Assembly: GCF_003111625.1 (NCBI RefSeq)
Contig: NZ_MZGS01000017.1
Coordinates: forward strand, 1-64,000
Length of the DNA stretch: 64,000 nt
Reading direction: 5' to 3'
Source: Methanobrevibacter thaueri
Lineage (GTDB): Archaea > Methanobacteriota > Methanobacteria > Methanobacteriales > Methanobacteriaceae
Below the pieces are notes generated by a model, which was not told the DNA's origin, did not search any database, and worked only from the letters and a program-made list of their open reading frames with translations. Numbering within the stretch: the first letter of the stretch is position 1; each line of letters opens with the position of its first letter. Positions 55,184 to 64,000 of this stretch are shown here, in pieces. A program made the translations under genes and the position numbers.

Positions 55184-55900
55184 TTAATCATGTTCGGCTA
55201 AATCATTGACTAAGATTAGGCTGCGAACATATCCTTCAATGCTTTGGTCTCGGCTTGTATCGATGTAGGTTTTGTCTATTCCAAAGGTTACGGCACCGTA
55301 GCTCGGCCAAGAGTTCAGTAAAATAAGTGTTCTGAATATTATGTTTCCAACTCTGCCGTTTGGCGCGATAATAACGTTGCAGTTGTCTTTCATTGCTTTT
55401 TCAATAAGGATAAAGTAGTTTGTGACATCTTCTGATGTTTCTTCAATCATTTTTGTTAGTTTTTTTGCGTCCTTGATTGAATTGGAAACTTCACTGCCTC
55501 TTCCGAAATCATCTTCTCTTCCTTCTGCAAGGACTGCAATTTTAGGGGTTTTGCCAAGTTTTTTAAGAAAATCACAACAGTTCATTGCTATTTCAAACTT
55601 GTCCTCAACGCTCACGCCCTCATCAATACCGACTGGTGACAATAGGAATTCATAGTCTTTTCCATTAACATATGTGGCTCTTGATAAATTAGGGTAGTGT
55701 TCTTTGAGTTCTTTCATGATATTAGATGCTGGAAGTGATCCACGGACTACACCATCTATTTTATCATCTAAAACTGCTTTTACTAAGTCCTCATCCTTAT
55801 ATATTAATTTAAGTTCTGTTTTTGGGTGTTTTTCTTTAAAAATATGACAAGCCTGTATTATATTTTCGTTTTCACCAACACCAATAGCTATTGTTTTCAT
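55184..55900 (-). CDS. mtxX: Methanogenesis marker protein 4 (MtxX)
   Basis: A 238-residue protein of the MtxX family, restricted to methanogens and related to phosphate acyltransferases (GDNCNVIIAPNGRVGN-like region, GAVTFGIDK). Often annotated as a methyltransferase-like protein but no activity is established. 19 nt before uppS on the same strand. Confidence 0.88.
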   Translation of the reverse strand: MKTIAIGVGENENIIQACHIFKEKHPKTELKLIYKDEDLVKAVLDDKIDGVVRGSLPASNIMKELKEHYPNLSRATYVNGKDYEFLLSPVGIDEGVSVEDKFEIAMNCCDFLKKLGKTPKIAVLAEGREDDFGRGSEVSNSIKDAKKLTKMIEETSEDVTNYFILIEKAMKDNCNVIIAPNGRVGNIIFRTLILLNSWPSYGAVTFGIDKTYIDTSRDQSIEGYVRSLILVNDLAEHD

Positions 55901-55978
55901 TAATTTTTAATATGTATTTTAATATAAATTAAAGTTTTCTAAAATTGTGGTGTTTTTTGATATTTTTAAAAAAAGAAT

Positions 55979-57358
55979 TTATGATGATTTGTTAAAATCA
56001 TCAATTGCTGAGTCTACCAATTTGATAACTGATTCACTTAAATCAGGGTATGAATCGTTTATGGCAACTGGAATGTTGTCACAGTAGACCACTTCCAATC
56101 CATGGGCTATTGCGTCCTTTGTTGCAACGTCAACTGCTGCAGCCTTAAGTTCAGTCAGCATAACGTCCGCATCATCCATGTATTTTGCCATGTCCTCCCT
56201 CAGGAGTGGCCTGTTGGAGAGATGTGCGGTTGTTCCGATTACTTCACAGCCGTAGTTCTCCTCAAGGTAGTCAACAAGCTTGTCCTTGACGTCTTCAGGG
56301 GCGGTTGTTGCAAACAATACCTTCTTGCCTTCGATGTTGTCAAGAGGCTTTGGCCTGAAGACTGTTGATATTACGGTTGCATCAGGGTTTACATCAGCTA
56401 CAAACTCCTCAATCTTTTTAAGCTTTTCATCATCACACATAGGCTCTTCGCACATTGTCAGAATGACCAGATCTCCAAGCCCCACCCTGTATGGTCCGAA
56501 GTAGGTTGTGAGGTTTTCAATCGGTTGGTTTGCACCTATCAATGCTATTTTCCTGTTTGTTTTTATTGGAGGGATTGCAGCTCCGCTTCCCTCGAAAATT
56601 GCGAATTTGGAGTCAACCTCATTTGCAAGCCTTGCTCCCTTTTTCATGTTGGTGAGAAATACCTCTCCTGCCATTCCTCCGCCGCAGCGTCTGCATCCTA
56701 TGGTGAGGATTCTGCTCATGAGTGCATCCTCCCAGTGGTCGCTTGCGGCATGGACTCCTTTTTCGGACTGTTCAAGAAGGAATTCCGCATTGATTTTCAG
56801 CTTTTCGCCGTGAACTATTTCAGGATCTTCCGGTCCTCCCCTTCCCATTGCAATGACACATGGCTCGTAGCCGTTTTTGTCAATCAGTCTGGATACGAAA
56901 CCTGATACGGCTGTTTTTCCGATACGTTTTCCGGTTCCGAGAATTGTGATTGACGGCTTTTCCATTATGTCATATTGTGATGTGGCATCGAACTTGAAGT
57001 CAGGTCCCTCATATGATATTCCCTCATTGAGAACCTTGCATGCTATCTTGAACCTTTTAGGATAGTCGAGAATTGGCTCGTCACTCAAGTCGAATACTGT
57101 GTCAATGTCATATTCTCTTATCATGTCCACAATGATATCGTATGGTATGTCCTTGTCCTTGGCGAATTGGACTGGAATTCCGAGCTTTTCAGAGTATGAT
57201 TCCTCAGAATCGTCCCTTAGCTTTTCGGTTCCTCCTATAAAAACTGCACCTGCGATATCGATGTGTTCTATGTTGTTTAGGGTATCTATTGCTTCCTGAG
57301 TTACTGGTAGATAATGTTCACCGTCAACTAAACAGAGCATTTTAGTTAAAGCTTTCAT
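55979..57358 (-). CDS. cpgS: Cyclic 2,3-diphosphoglycerate synthetase
   Basis: A 459-residue ATP-dependent enzyme that cyclises 2,3-bisphosphoglycerate to the osmolyte and phosphate store typical of Methanobacteriales. The N-terminal [12 protein letters not shown] and a P-loop [14 protein letters not shown] near residue 138 are seen, with the [13 protein letters not shown] block near 220. The second Met (MLCLVDG) is a possible start. Confidence 0.92.
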   Translation of the reverse strand: MKALTKMLCLVDGEHYLPVTQEAIDTLNNIEHIDIAGAVFIGGTEKLRDDSEESYSEKLGIPVQFAKDKDIPYDIIVDMIREYDIDTVFDLSDEPILDYPKRFKIACKVLNEGISYEGPDFKFDATSQYDIMEKPSITILGTGKRIGKTAVSGFVSRLIDKNGYEPCVIAMGRGGPEDPEIVHGEKLKINAEFLLEQSEKGVHAASDHWEDALMSRILTIGCRRCGGGMAGEVFLTNMKKGARLANEVDSKFAIFEGSGAAIPPIKTNRKIALIGANQPIENLTTYFGPYRVGLGDLVILTMCEEPMCDDEKLKKIEEFVADVNPDATVISTVFRPKPLDNIEGKKVLFATTAPEDVKDKLVDYLEENYGCEVIGTTAHLSNRPLLREDMAKYMDDADVMLTELKAAAVDVATKDAIAHGLEVVYCDNIPVAINDSYPDLSESVIKLVDSAIDDFNKSS

Positions 57359-57403
57359 AATATTTAATATAGTTTTAATAGCTTATAAGTTAAATTATTA
57401 AAT

Positions 57404-58120
57404 ATGCAATCTAGTGAAATTGACATTGAAGAGACACATATTCGCCTAACGACAGATGTATCAAAGCATGACTTGAGGCATTATATTTACAACTTAAGGT
57501 CAGATTTGAAATCATACATCAATCGCAATCAGGATTTTCTATTGTCCATTGAACCGATTGCCAAAAGAGATGAAAATTTGCCGGTGATCATTGACAGGAT
57601 GATTGAATCTTCAAGTCTTGCGGATGTCGGCCCCATGGCATGCGTTGCCGGAACGATTTCCGAATTGTCACTGGATTATCTGATGGAACATGATTCCAGA
57701 TATTCAATTGTTGAAAACGGCGGTGACATTGCTCTTGTCAATGACCGGAAGGTCCTGTGCGGGATATATTCCAACAATCAGGTTTTGGGAAATAATATCG
57801 CTTTTGAAATTAGGCCCCAAAGGGGCAAGCTTGGAATTTGCACATCCTCTGGAAAGATTGGCCATTCGATAAGCTTTGGCGATGCGGACAGCGTCACCGT
57901 AATATCAAAATCCCCATCACTTGCAGACGGGCTTGCAACAAGGATTGCTAATGATGTTTACGGTAATACCAGTGAGGATAAGGTGGCTAATGCAGTTGAA
58001 TCCGCTGAACAATATAGGGAATTTTTCAGGGGTGTCTTGATAATTTCACAAAATCACGTTGCAACTGTGGGCAAAATTCCGAAAATTGTTGAAACATCAA
58101 TATTTGATACTAAAAAATAA
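57404..58120 (+). CDS. UPF0280 (COG2122) ApbE-like sulfur-assimilation protein
   Basis: A 238-residue UPF0280 protein. The block [16 protein letters not shown], then VENGGDIAL and [20 protein letters not shown], mirror ApbE-like flavin transferase folds. From memory, the Methanosarcina homologue was linked to sulfide use for homocysteine synthesis. It lies 1.4 kb before marker 16, a protein of the same sulfur pathway. Divergent from cpgS. Confidence 0.82.
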   Translation: MQSSEIDIEETHIRLTTDVSKHDLRHYIYNLRSDLKSYINRNQDFLLSIEPIAKRDENLPVIIDRMIESSSLADVGPMACVAGTISELSLDYLMEHDSRYSIVENGGDIALVNDRKVLCGIYSNNQVLGNNIAFEIRPQRGKLGICTSSGKIGHSISFGDADSVTVISKSPSLADGLATRIANDVYGNTSEDKVANAVESAEQYREFFRGVLIISQNHVATVGKIPKIVETSIFDTKK

Positions 58121-58177
58121 TTCTATGATATGTTTTATTAAAATATACTTGAAAAACACAACTATATTTGAATGCAA

Positions 58178-58270
58178 AATTTAAATATAAGTAGTTAATA
58201 ATATTAATGTATAAGATTTAAGGAGTTAATTTTTAACTAACTGAAATTAGTTAATATGGGTTAGATATCT
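58178..58270 (+). promoter_or_regulatory. Promoter and structured leader of the UPF0058 gene
   Basis: TATA-like AATTTAAATATAAG (58178-58190) predicts a start near 58210. The ~60-nt leader has AAGGAG (58219-58224), an 8-bp hairpin TTAACTAA/TTAGTTAA (58233-58254), and a tiny ORF ATG-GGT-TAG (58256-58264) just before the gene ATG 58271. An alternative pairing AGTTAA/TTAACT near 58223-58237 would compete with the hairpin. Confidence 0.4.
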
Positions 58271-58558
58271 ATGTATAAAGACGAAATGATACAATTACAT
58301 CAATTTTTAGTATATGTTTTAAAATATTTAGCTGAAGATGACCAAATTACCAATGACTGCAGTGAATATATCACCCTGAAAATTAGTCCACATCATATTC
58401 ACAAGACCAAGGCAGAGCACAAGCATGCCATTTTTGTTTTATGCAAAATCATTTCTCAGGTAATTGCAGACAAGGAAAACAATTCCATACCTGAAAATGT
58501 CCGTAACTCCCTTTCCGATTTAGTCAGAAGATCTGAAGAGGAAATGGGTTCATCTTAA
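58271..58558 (+). CDS. UPF0058 family protein
   Basis: A 95-residue archaeal-only UPF0058 protein (MYKDEMIQLHQFLVYVLKYL, then HHIHKTKAEHKHAIFVLCKI), all-helical and His-rich in the middle. Its function is unknown. An in-frame TAG just upstream fixes the start at ATG 58271. Leader is unusual (see separate entry). Confidence 0.83.
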   Translation: MYKDEMIQLHQFLVYVLKYLAEDDQITNDCSEYITLKISPHHIHKTKAEHKHAIFVLCKIISQVIADKENNSIPENVRNSLSDLVRRSEEEMGSS

Positions 58559-58673
58559 ATCTTTCTATTTTTATATCTTTTTTTATTCTTTAACTGTTTT
58601 TGAAAAGCAAAATCTTAAAAAGTTTTATATACTATTATTACTTATTTATCTATAATATTGAAATCAACATAAC

Positions 58674-59456
58674 ATGTGTGATATTTTGAAGTCATTCGAA
58701 TTTTTATCTAAAAAAAGAGAGGAAAAACCAAGGAGCTGCGGCTTGACAATGGTTTTGGACAAGGGACTTGGTCTCCAGACAGCGGAAAGCCTAATGGAGA
58801 TTTCAGGAGAATACGTTGATTATCTTAAATTTGGATGGGGAACATCCATAGTTCATGAGCAGGAGATAATAAAATCAAAAGTTGAAATGTATCAGTCACA
58901 TGACATACAGGCATATACCGGAGGAACACTATTCGAATTGGCCTATATGAACAATAAGCTAGAAGAGTTCTTCGAAGAAGCTCATAATTTAGGATTTAAA
59001 GCAATTGAGGTTTCCGACGGTTCAATATCCATTCCTCATGAAAGCAAAGTGGAATGCATCGGGATGGCAAAGGATGAAGGATTTGAGGTATTGTCAGAAG
59101 TGGGCAAAAAGGACCCGAACCTTGACAAGGAACTCACACTTGACGAGAGAATCCAATACATGCAGGAGGAGCTTGATGCAGGTTCATCACTGATTATAGT
59201 TGAGGCAAGGGAAGGCGGAAAGAATATAGGCATATTCGACAAGTCAGGAAATGCAAAAGAGGATGAGATAGACTACATCTTGGATAATTTTTACGCAAGT
59301 AAAATATTGTGGGAAGCCCCAAACAAGGACCAGCAGGTGTTTTTCATCCTTAAGCTTGGAAACACAGTCAATCTGGGAAACATTTCCAGTGATGACATAA
59401 CCTCCCTTGAAACCTTAAGAAGAGGACTGAGGGGAGACACTGTCGGCAAGATTTAA
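58674..59456 (+). CDS. comA: Phosphosulfolactate synthase, coenzyme M pathway
   Basis: A 260-residue TIM barrel that adds sulfite to phosphoenolpyruvate, the first step of the archaeal coenzyme M pathway. LTMVLDKGLGLQT, YLKFGWGTS, YTGGTLFE and AIEVSDGSISIP carry the substrate and metal sites. ComB-ComE are not in the window. The marker 16 gene follows at 27 nt, which ties the next genes to thiol synthesis. Confidence 0.92.
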   Translation: MCDILKSFEFLSKKREEKPRSCGLTMVLDKGLGLQTAESLMEISGEYVDYLKFGWGTSIVHEQEIIKSKVEMYQSHDIQAYTGGTLFELAYMNNKLEEFFEEAHNLGFKAIEVSDGSISIPHESKVECIGMAKDEGFEVLSEVGKKDPNLDKELTLDERIQYMQEELDAGSSLIIVEAREGGKNIGIFDKSGNAKEDEIDYILDNFYASKILWEAPNKDQQVFFILKLGNTVNLGNISSDDITSLETLRRGLRGDTVGKI

Positions 59457-59483
59457 TCATATTTACAGTTAGAGGGTGTGTAA

Positions 59484-60734
59484 ATGACTCAAAGAACAAT
59501 CAGCCAAATCAATGAAAGGATTGAAAATGACGAAGCCAATATCTACACAGCAGAGGAATTCAAAAAGCTCATCAAGAAAGGTAACGCTCCTGATTTTGAG
59601 GAAGTCGATGTAGTCACCTGCGGAACTTGTGGAGTAATGAGCGGAACCGCAGCAATTTTGAATTTCATCATATCTCCACCGGGAGAGTTCATAAGGGCAA
59701 GCGAAGTCTATATGAACGGAGTTCCGGCATATGCTGGACCATGTCCAAACGAATGGCTCGGATCAGTTGACGTGATACTTCATGGAACCGCCCATTCAAT
59801 ACATGATGAGAATTATGGTGGAGGATTCCTTTTGAAGGATTTGCTTGAAGGCAAATCAGTCGATGTGAGAGTGGAAAGTGCCGACGGCAAGACAATTGAA
59901 AACTCGATAACCATTGATGACATCACAAGGGGTCAAATTATAGGTGCCCGTATGGCATTCAAGAATTATACTGCATTCACAAATCCGAATAATGAAGCGG
60001 TCAAGTCAATATTTGCAGCAACACCTCTTGAGGGAAACTTATCCGGTTTGACATTTTCAGGATGCGGAGACCTGAACCCGCTTCAAAACGATATTCCTCA
60101 CAATGTAATTAAAGAGGGTTGTAGGGTTTTAATAAACGGTGCCCAAGGTTATATTCTGGGTGATGGGACAAGGTCAAGTGCTGAAAAGCCAAACCTGATG
60201 CTTTCAGCAGACTATAAGCAGATGGATCCGTATTACATCGGTGGATTTAAGACAGGTCAAGGCGGAGAGATATATGACACGGTTGCAATACCTATTCCTG
60301 TACTGAATGAGGAAATCTACAGTAACCTCCTCGTGACTGATGACATGATAGACCTGCCGGTTGCAGACATCAAGGGACGTCACCTGCCATTGGACAATAC
60401 GGATTACGATAAGATGTGGGGTGGCCATGACTTAAGGCCAAAATTCGACGATTCCAAATGTTCAAAATGCGATTCATGTTCCGTTGAAAGCGTCTGTCCG
60501 ACAAATGCGTTTAAGGACAGGAAACTGAACATCGCACATTGTTTCGGATGTGGAATGTGTGCCAACTTCTGTAAAAACGATGCGTTCGACATGAACACAG
60601 GAGATGTTGATTTGAAGATTAATGGAGAAAATGTTAACATTCCAATTATCTGTAGGCAATCAGACAGATTGAGGGGAAACAAACTGTCATTAAAACTCAA
60701 GCAATTAATTGAAAACAATGAATTTAAACTGTAG
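59484..60734 (+). CDS. Methanogenesis marker 16 protein: DUF39 (homocysteine synthesis-type) with two 4Fe-4S
   Basis: A 416-residue protein. The DUF39/COG1900 part (about 1-320) holds conserved Cys in VVTCGTCGVMSG, YAGPCPNEW, FSGCGDLN and EGCRVLINGAQGY. Two ferredoxin motifs follow (CSKCDSC...VCPTNA and CFGCGMCANFCKND, about 325-365). Related proteins convert an aldehyde plus sulfide into a thiol (aspartate semialdehyde to homocysteine). The identical chemistry is needed to turn sulfoacetaldehyde into coenzyme M. It sits between comA and Hdr-like genes. Confidence 0.87.
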   Translation: MTQRTISQINERIENDEANIYTAEEFKKLIKKGNAPDFEEVDVVTCGTCGVMSGTAAILNFIISPPGEFIRASEVYMNGVPAYAGPCPNEWLGSVDVILHGTAHSIHDENYGGGFLLKDLLEGKSVDVRVESADGKTIENSITIDDITRGQIIGARMAFKNYTAFTNPNNEAVKSIFAATPLEGNLSGLTFSGCGDLNPLQNDIPHNVIKEGCRVLINGAQGYILGDGTRSSAEKPNLMLSADYKQMDPYYIGGFKTGQGGEIYDTVAIPIPVLNEEIYSNLLVTDDMIDLPVADIKGRHLPLDNTDYDKMWGGHDLRPKFDDSKCSKCDSCSVESVCPTNAFKDRKLNIAHCFGCGMCANFCKNDAFDMNTGDVDLKINGENVNIPIICRQSDRLRGNKLSLKLKQLIENNEFKL

Positions 60735-60742
60735 GCGGTATT

Positions 60743-61345
60743 ATGAAAAACCAACAGAAAATTACCGACTCACCGATTGATTTTGCTGAAAAAATCATAG
60801 AGGACGTTAAAAACTCAAAGGATGATGGTGTCCTGAAATGCGTGCAGTGCGGAATGTGCACATCAACATGCCCCGCAGCAAGGCATTCCGACTATAACCC
60901 TCGTGAAATAATCGAAAGGGTATTGGATGGGGATTTAACCATCATTGAGGATGACAATATCTGGAACTGCTTTTACTGCTACACTTGCCACAGCGTATGT
61001 CCTGTTGGAAACAGCGTATGTGAGGTCAACCAGATTCTGAAGCAAATTGCAGTGGAAAATGAGGTTGGATACGAAAAGCTATACGAATATTTAGGATTTG
61101 CCGACTCATATTTCACGGCGGCAATCGGAGCAATCCCTGAAATATTCTTCACTGACATCGACCGTGACGTGCCTGGCTGGTGGGATTTCAGACAGCACTT
61201 GGATGAGATAAGGAACGAACTGGAATTGGACCCTCCATTGATGCCTCCGGAAGACGTCATTGATGAGGTAAGCACAATATTGACAATCACAGGTTTCAAG
61301 GACAAGATAGAGAAAATCAGACAAACACAGGAGGGGTCTGAATGA
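60743..61345 (+). CDS. hdrC: HdrC-like electron-transfer subunit
   Basis: A 200-residue protein with two 4Fe-4S motifs, CVQCGMCTSTCP and CFYCYTCHSVCP, the heterodisulfide reductase subunit C pattern. It should wire an HdrA-like flavoprotein to an HdrB-like catalytic subunit. SD GGCGGT. It overlaps the hdrB-like gene by 4 nt. Confidence 0.87.
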   Translation: MKNQQKITDSPIDFAEKIIEDVKNSKDDGVLKCVQCGMCTSTCPAARHSDYNPREIIERVLDGDLTIIEDDNIWNCFYCYTCHSVCPVGNSVCEVNQILKQIAVENEVGYEKLYEYLGFADSYFTAAIGAIPEIFFTDIDRDVPGWWDFRQHLDEIRNELELDPPLMPPEDVIDEVSTILTITGFKDKIEKIRQTQEGSE

Positions 61346-62283
61346 AGTACGTGCCTGATAAGGACATATTGCTCTTTAGGAGCTGTCTTGTAAGCGTGGA
61401 ATACCCTGGAGTTGAGGCATCCACAAAATTCGTCTTCGATAAGTTGGGAGTGGATTATGCAATCTCAGAAAAACAAACCTGCTGTACCGGATTGGGTCAT
61501 TACTCCGATGTATTCAATCAGATTGACACATCAGCAATTGGAGCAAGGAATTTCAGAATAGCTAAGGAAATGGGAAGACCTAATCTTGTTATGATGTGTG
61601 CAACATGTTATGCAATCAACAAGAAATCAGTCAAGCTGCTCAACAAGAAGGACGACTTGAGAAATCACATTAATCAATTATTCGATGAAAACGGTTTAAG
61701 CCATCTCAAATATGAAAAGGATGACTTGAAACCGACAGAAAACATTTTCCATGTAGTGGACATATTGTATGCCAAAAAGGATGAAATCAAGAAGCATATT
61801 AAATATGACTTGAGTGATTATACGATAGCAACCCACCATGGCTGTCACTATTGTAAGGTGCATTATGAGGACACCATCGGTGGAGTCAGGGATCCTAACA
61901 TTATGGATGAGCTGATAGAGGAATGCGGTTGCAAGACTATCGGCTGGTATGATCACAAGAGGTCCACTTGTGGAACAGGATTCAGACAAAGGTATTCCAA
62001 TCCGGACTTGTCTTTCACAGCCACTGCAGACAAGATGAATGCCATAGCGGATGAGGATGTTGACATACTGGTGCACCTTTGCCCAAATTGCCATATTCAA
62101 TTTGACAGGTATCAGCATCTCATAGCCGAAAGGGAAGGTAGAGAATTCAGGGCAATTCATCTAAACATTGCACAGTTCATTGCATTGGCCATGGGGGGAG
62201 ACATGGATAAGGTAATTGGTGCCAAGGCACATACGGTGCCTATTGATTCAGTTATAAAGCAGCTGAAGGAGGTAGAGAAATGA
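61342..62283 (+). CDS. hdrB: HdrB-like subunit with an incomplete C-terminal CCG motif
   Basis: A 313-residue protein with two CCG domains. The first is complete: Cys15, Cys47-Cys48, Cys86 and Cys89. The second has Cys168, Cys210, Cys247 and Cys250, but the first of the paired cysteines is Thr209 (STCGTG in place of CCG). In HdrB these Cys bind non-cubane 4Fe-4S clusters that cleave CoM-S-S-CoB, so one cluster is probably altered and the substrate may differ. ATGA overlaps on both sides. Confidence 0.87.
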   Translation: MKYVPDKDILLFRSCLVSVEYPGVEASTKFVFDKLGVDYAISEKQTCCTGLGHYSDVFNQIDTSAIGARNFRIAKEMGRPNLVMMCATCYAINKKSVKLLNKKDDLRNHINQLFDENGLSHLKYEKDDLKPTENIFHVVDILYAKKDEIKKHIKYDLSDYTIATHHGCHYCKVHYEDTIGGVRDPNIMDELIEECGCKTIGWYDHKRSTCGTGFRQRYSNPDLSFTATADKMNAIADEDVDILVHLCPNCHIQFDRYQHLIAEREGREFRAIHLNIAQFIALAMGGDMDKVIGAKAHTVPIDSVIKQLKEVEK

Positions 62284-64000
62284 GGGATGATTTGAAAGTT
62301 GGCGTGTTTTTATGTGAGTGTGGAGGAAACATTTCAGATATTGTGGATTTGGATAAGGTTCGTGAGGAACTTGATGTTGAATTTATTGGGCAATTCGAAA
62401 ACCTGTGTTCATTGAATGGGCGTAAGATAATACGTGATGCCATATTTGACCATGATTTGGACAGGGTAGTCGTTGCAGCATGCTCACCGATAAGCCATGA
62501 AAAGACATTCCAGGACTATGTGAAGCCACTAAATCCGTATCTGATGGACATGGCCAACATACGTGAACAGTGTTCATGGGTTCACTCAGATAAGGAAAAG
62601 GCAACTCACAAGGCCATAACTTTAATCAACGCATCAATCGAAAAGGTAAAGCAATCCGATGCAGTCGACCCGATTTACTGCCAGACACCTGATGAGGTTG
62701 CGGTTATAGGTGGAGGAATAGCCGGAATGAATGCGGCATTGTCCCTTGCAAAACAGGGAACAAAGGTAACCCTCATTGAACAGTCCCCTTCAATAGGAGG
62801 GCACATGGCAAAGATAGGTAAGGTGTTCTCACCTGTCAAGATAGCAGAGGAATGTGGAATGTGTCTCTTAAACCCTATACTCAACGAGCTCGTCTGGAAC
62901 GATAATATTGAAGTATTGACAAACACAAAGGTCATTGAAGCCGAAAGACGGGCCGGAACATACAATCTCATACTGGAGAAATCCCCTCGTTACGTCGACA
63001 CGGAAAAGTGCATAGCATGTGGAAAGTGTGCGGAGGCATGTGAAGTGGAGGTGCCGAACGATTGGAACGATAACCTGTCCATGAGAAAGGCGATATACAG
63101 GCCTTTCGGACAGTCATACCCTGAAGCTTACGTAATAGACATGGACAACTGTACAAAATGCAGCAATTGCGTAAAGGCATGTAACATGAAGGCCATCCGG
63201 CTCAGGGGGAGGTCCGAAAGAATCCCATTGCAGGTGGGGTCAATCATTGTGGCAACAGGTCACAAGCTCTTTGACATGGAAAAACGTCCGGAATACGGTT
63301 ACACAAGATATGATGATGTGATAACCCAGTCTGAATTGGGCCGTATTACCGGTGTAAACGGTCCGACAAAGGGAAAGCTATTGAAATCCAATGGTGAGGT
63401 TCCAAAACGTGTCGTAATGATACAGTGTGTCGGGTCCCGTGATGAAAAGCCTGACGGGCACAGATACTGCTCAAAGATATGCTGTACCGTGGCGCTCAAG
63501 AATGCGAACATCATCAAGCACAAGTATCCCGACACCGATGTTCTCATCTGCTATACAGATGTGAGGACCCCTGGAATGTTTGAGAAATACTACAAGCACA
63601 CCCAGGAAAACGAGGTGAGATTCCTGCGTGGCCGTCCGGGCGAAGTGGTCAAGAAAGGAGACAACTTCATTGTCAGAACAGAGGACACCCTGAAAGGCGA
63701 GTTCGTCGAAATCGAAGCGGACATGGTGGTATTGTCAACAGCCATGGAGCCGTCTGCAGGAACCTGTGAAATAGCTGAAATTCTGAATGTGGGAACAACT
63801 GAAGATGGATTCATCAAGGAATCACATCCGAAAATCAAGCCTGTGGCTACTGATGTTCAGGGAATATTCGTATGCGGAACAGCACATGAGCCAAAGGACA
63901 TTACAGATTCAATCATGCAGGCAACTGCCGCAGCATCAAAGGTTGCAGAGTACAATTACGGTGGTGTTGAAATCGAGCCGTTCATTGCAGAAATCGATAC
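62280..64000 (+). CDS. hdrA: HdrA-like flavin and iron-sulfur protein (runs off the window)
   Basis: The first 573 residues are present. LCECGGNISD and the VVVAACSPISHE block form the N-terminal Cys domain; GGGIAGMNAA starts the FAD fold; SPSIGGHMAKIG and EECGMCLLNP follow; then 4Fe-4S motifs CIACGKCAEAC and CTKCSNCVKAC. Closest in layout to HdrA but clearly divergent from the canonical hydrogenase-linked HdrA I recall. SD AAGGAGGT lies in hdrB. The end lies beyond 64000. Confidence 0.87.
   Translation, partial: MRDDLKVGVFLCECGGNISDIVDLDKVREELDVEFIGQFENLCSLNGRKIIRDAIFDHDLDRVVVAACSPISHEKTFQDYVKPLNPYLMDMANIREQCSWVHSDKEKATHKAITLINASIEKVKQSDAVDPIYCQTPDEVAVIGGGIAGMNAALSLAKQGTKVTLIEQSPSIGGHMAKIGKVFSPVKIAEECGMCLLNPILNELVWNDNIEVLTNTKVIEAERRAGTYNLILEKSPRYVDTEKCIACGKCAEACEVEVPNDWNDNLSMRKAIYRPFGQSYPEAYVIDMDNCTKCSNCVKACNMKAIRLRGRSERIPLQVGSIIVATGHKLFDMEKRPEYGYTRYDDVITQSELGRITGVNGPTKGKLLKSNGEVPKRVVMIQCVGSRDEKPDGHRYCSKICCTVALKNANIIKHKYPDTDVLICYTDVRTPGMFEKYYKHTQENEVRFLRGRPGEVVKKGDNFIVRTEDTLKGEFVEIEADMVVLSTAMEPSAGTCEIAEILNVGTTEDGFIKESHPKIKPVATDVQGIFVCGTAHEPKDITDSIMQATAAASKVAEYNYGGVEIEPFIAEID

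Overview
The window comes from a hydrogenotrophic methanogen of the Methanobacteriales, most like Methanobrevibacter. The evidence is archaeal and methanogen-specific gene content: geranylgeranylglyceryl phosphate synthase, ribosomal protein L40e, HypA/HypB, cyclic 2,3-diphosphoglycerate synthetase, MtxX (marker 4), marker 16, ComA, HdrABC-like proteins, MesA with DUF1890/DUF1894, and a Mur ligase in an archaeal context, consistent with pseudomurein. Intergenic DNA is very AT-rich. Shine-Dalgarno sites of the GGTGAT/GGAGG type sit before most internal operon genes, and TATA boxes of the TTTATATA type sit before leading genes. It is ordinary chromosome: one tRNA (Ala, GGC), no insertion sequence, integrase or CRISPR array seen.

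Layout. 0.2-8.4 kb: an aspartate-family cluster (asnB, gatC-like, ACT-domain protein, homoserine dehydrogenase, apgM-like protein that may be the missing homoserine kinase), then a flavodoxin-like protein, MATE exporter, acetyltransferase, esterase and zinc-ribbon protein. 8.5-14.7 kb: CTP synthase, a prepilin peptidase with a class III signal-peptide protein, diphthamide ligase Dph6, and CoA-pathway genes. 14.7-20 kb: a probable structured RNA, a YprB/MrfB-like exonuclease with a HEAT-type partner, a flavodoxin/ferredoxin protein, an M42 peptidase and TrmO. 20-24.7 kb: molybdenum genes (Mop, MoaE), NadM, a predicted extracytoplasmic M14-like hydrolase, Tsr3, L40e, GGGP synthase. 24.8-42.8 kb: rich in DNA repair genes (NurA-HerA, Mre11-Rad50, UvrD-like helicase with a PD-(D/E)XK nuclease, and a MrfA-like helicase fused to TPRs), interrupted by a TIR-like protein, a Mur ligase, a secreted protein with a VanW-like end, a MobA-like transferase and DUF169. 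42.8-50.4 kb: aldo/keto reductase, hypAB, DUF354, tRNA-Ala, the DUF1890-DUF1894-MesA cluster and small surface proteins. 50.6-57.4 kb: CbiF, a second pilin-like locus, TatD, UppS, MtxX, CpgS. 57.4-64 kb: a sulfur and coenzyme M neighbourhood (UPF0280, UPF0058, ComA, marker 16, HdrC-, HdrB- and HdrA-like) that runs off the window.

Two observations stand out. First, an 18-bp sequence (consensus TASWTTYCAWMTGCTCTY, 12 of 18 positions invariant) occurs four times, each upstream of a different DNA-repair operon: nurA-herA, mre11-rad50, and both divergent promoters of the helicase pair at 39.6-39.8 kb. At three of the four it lies 8-11 bp before the likely TATA box. I read it as the operator of an undescribed archaeal DNA-repair regulon. 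Second, ComA, the marker 16 DUF39 protein and a divergent HdrC-HdrB-HdrA set lie in one tight gene string. This suggests a dedicated electron-supply complex for the reductive sulfur-insertion step that makes coenzyme M or homocysteine.
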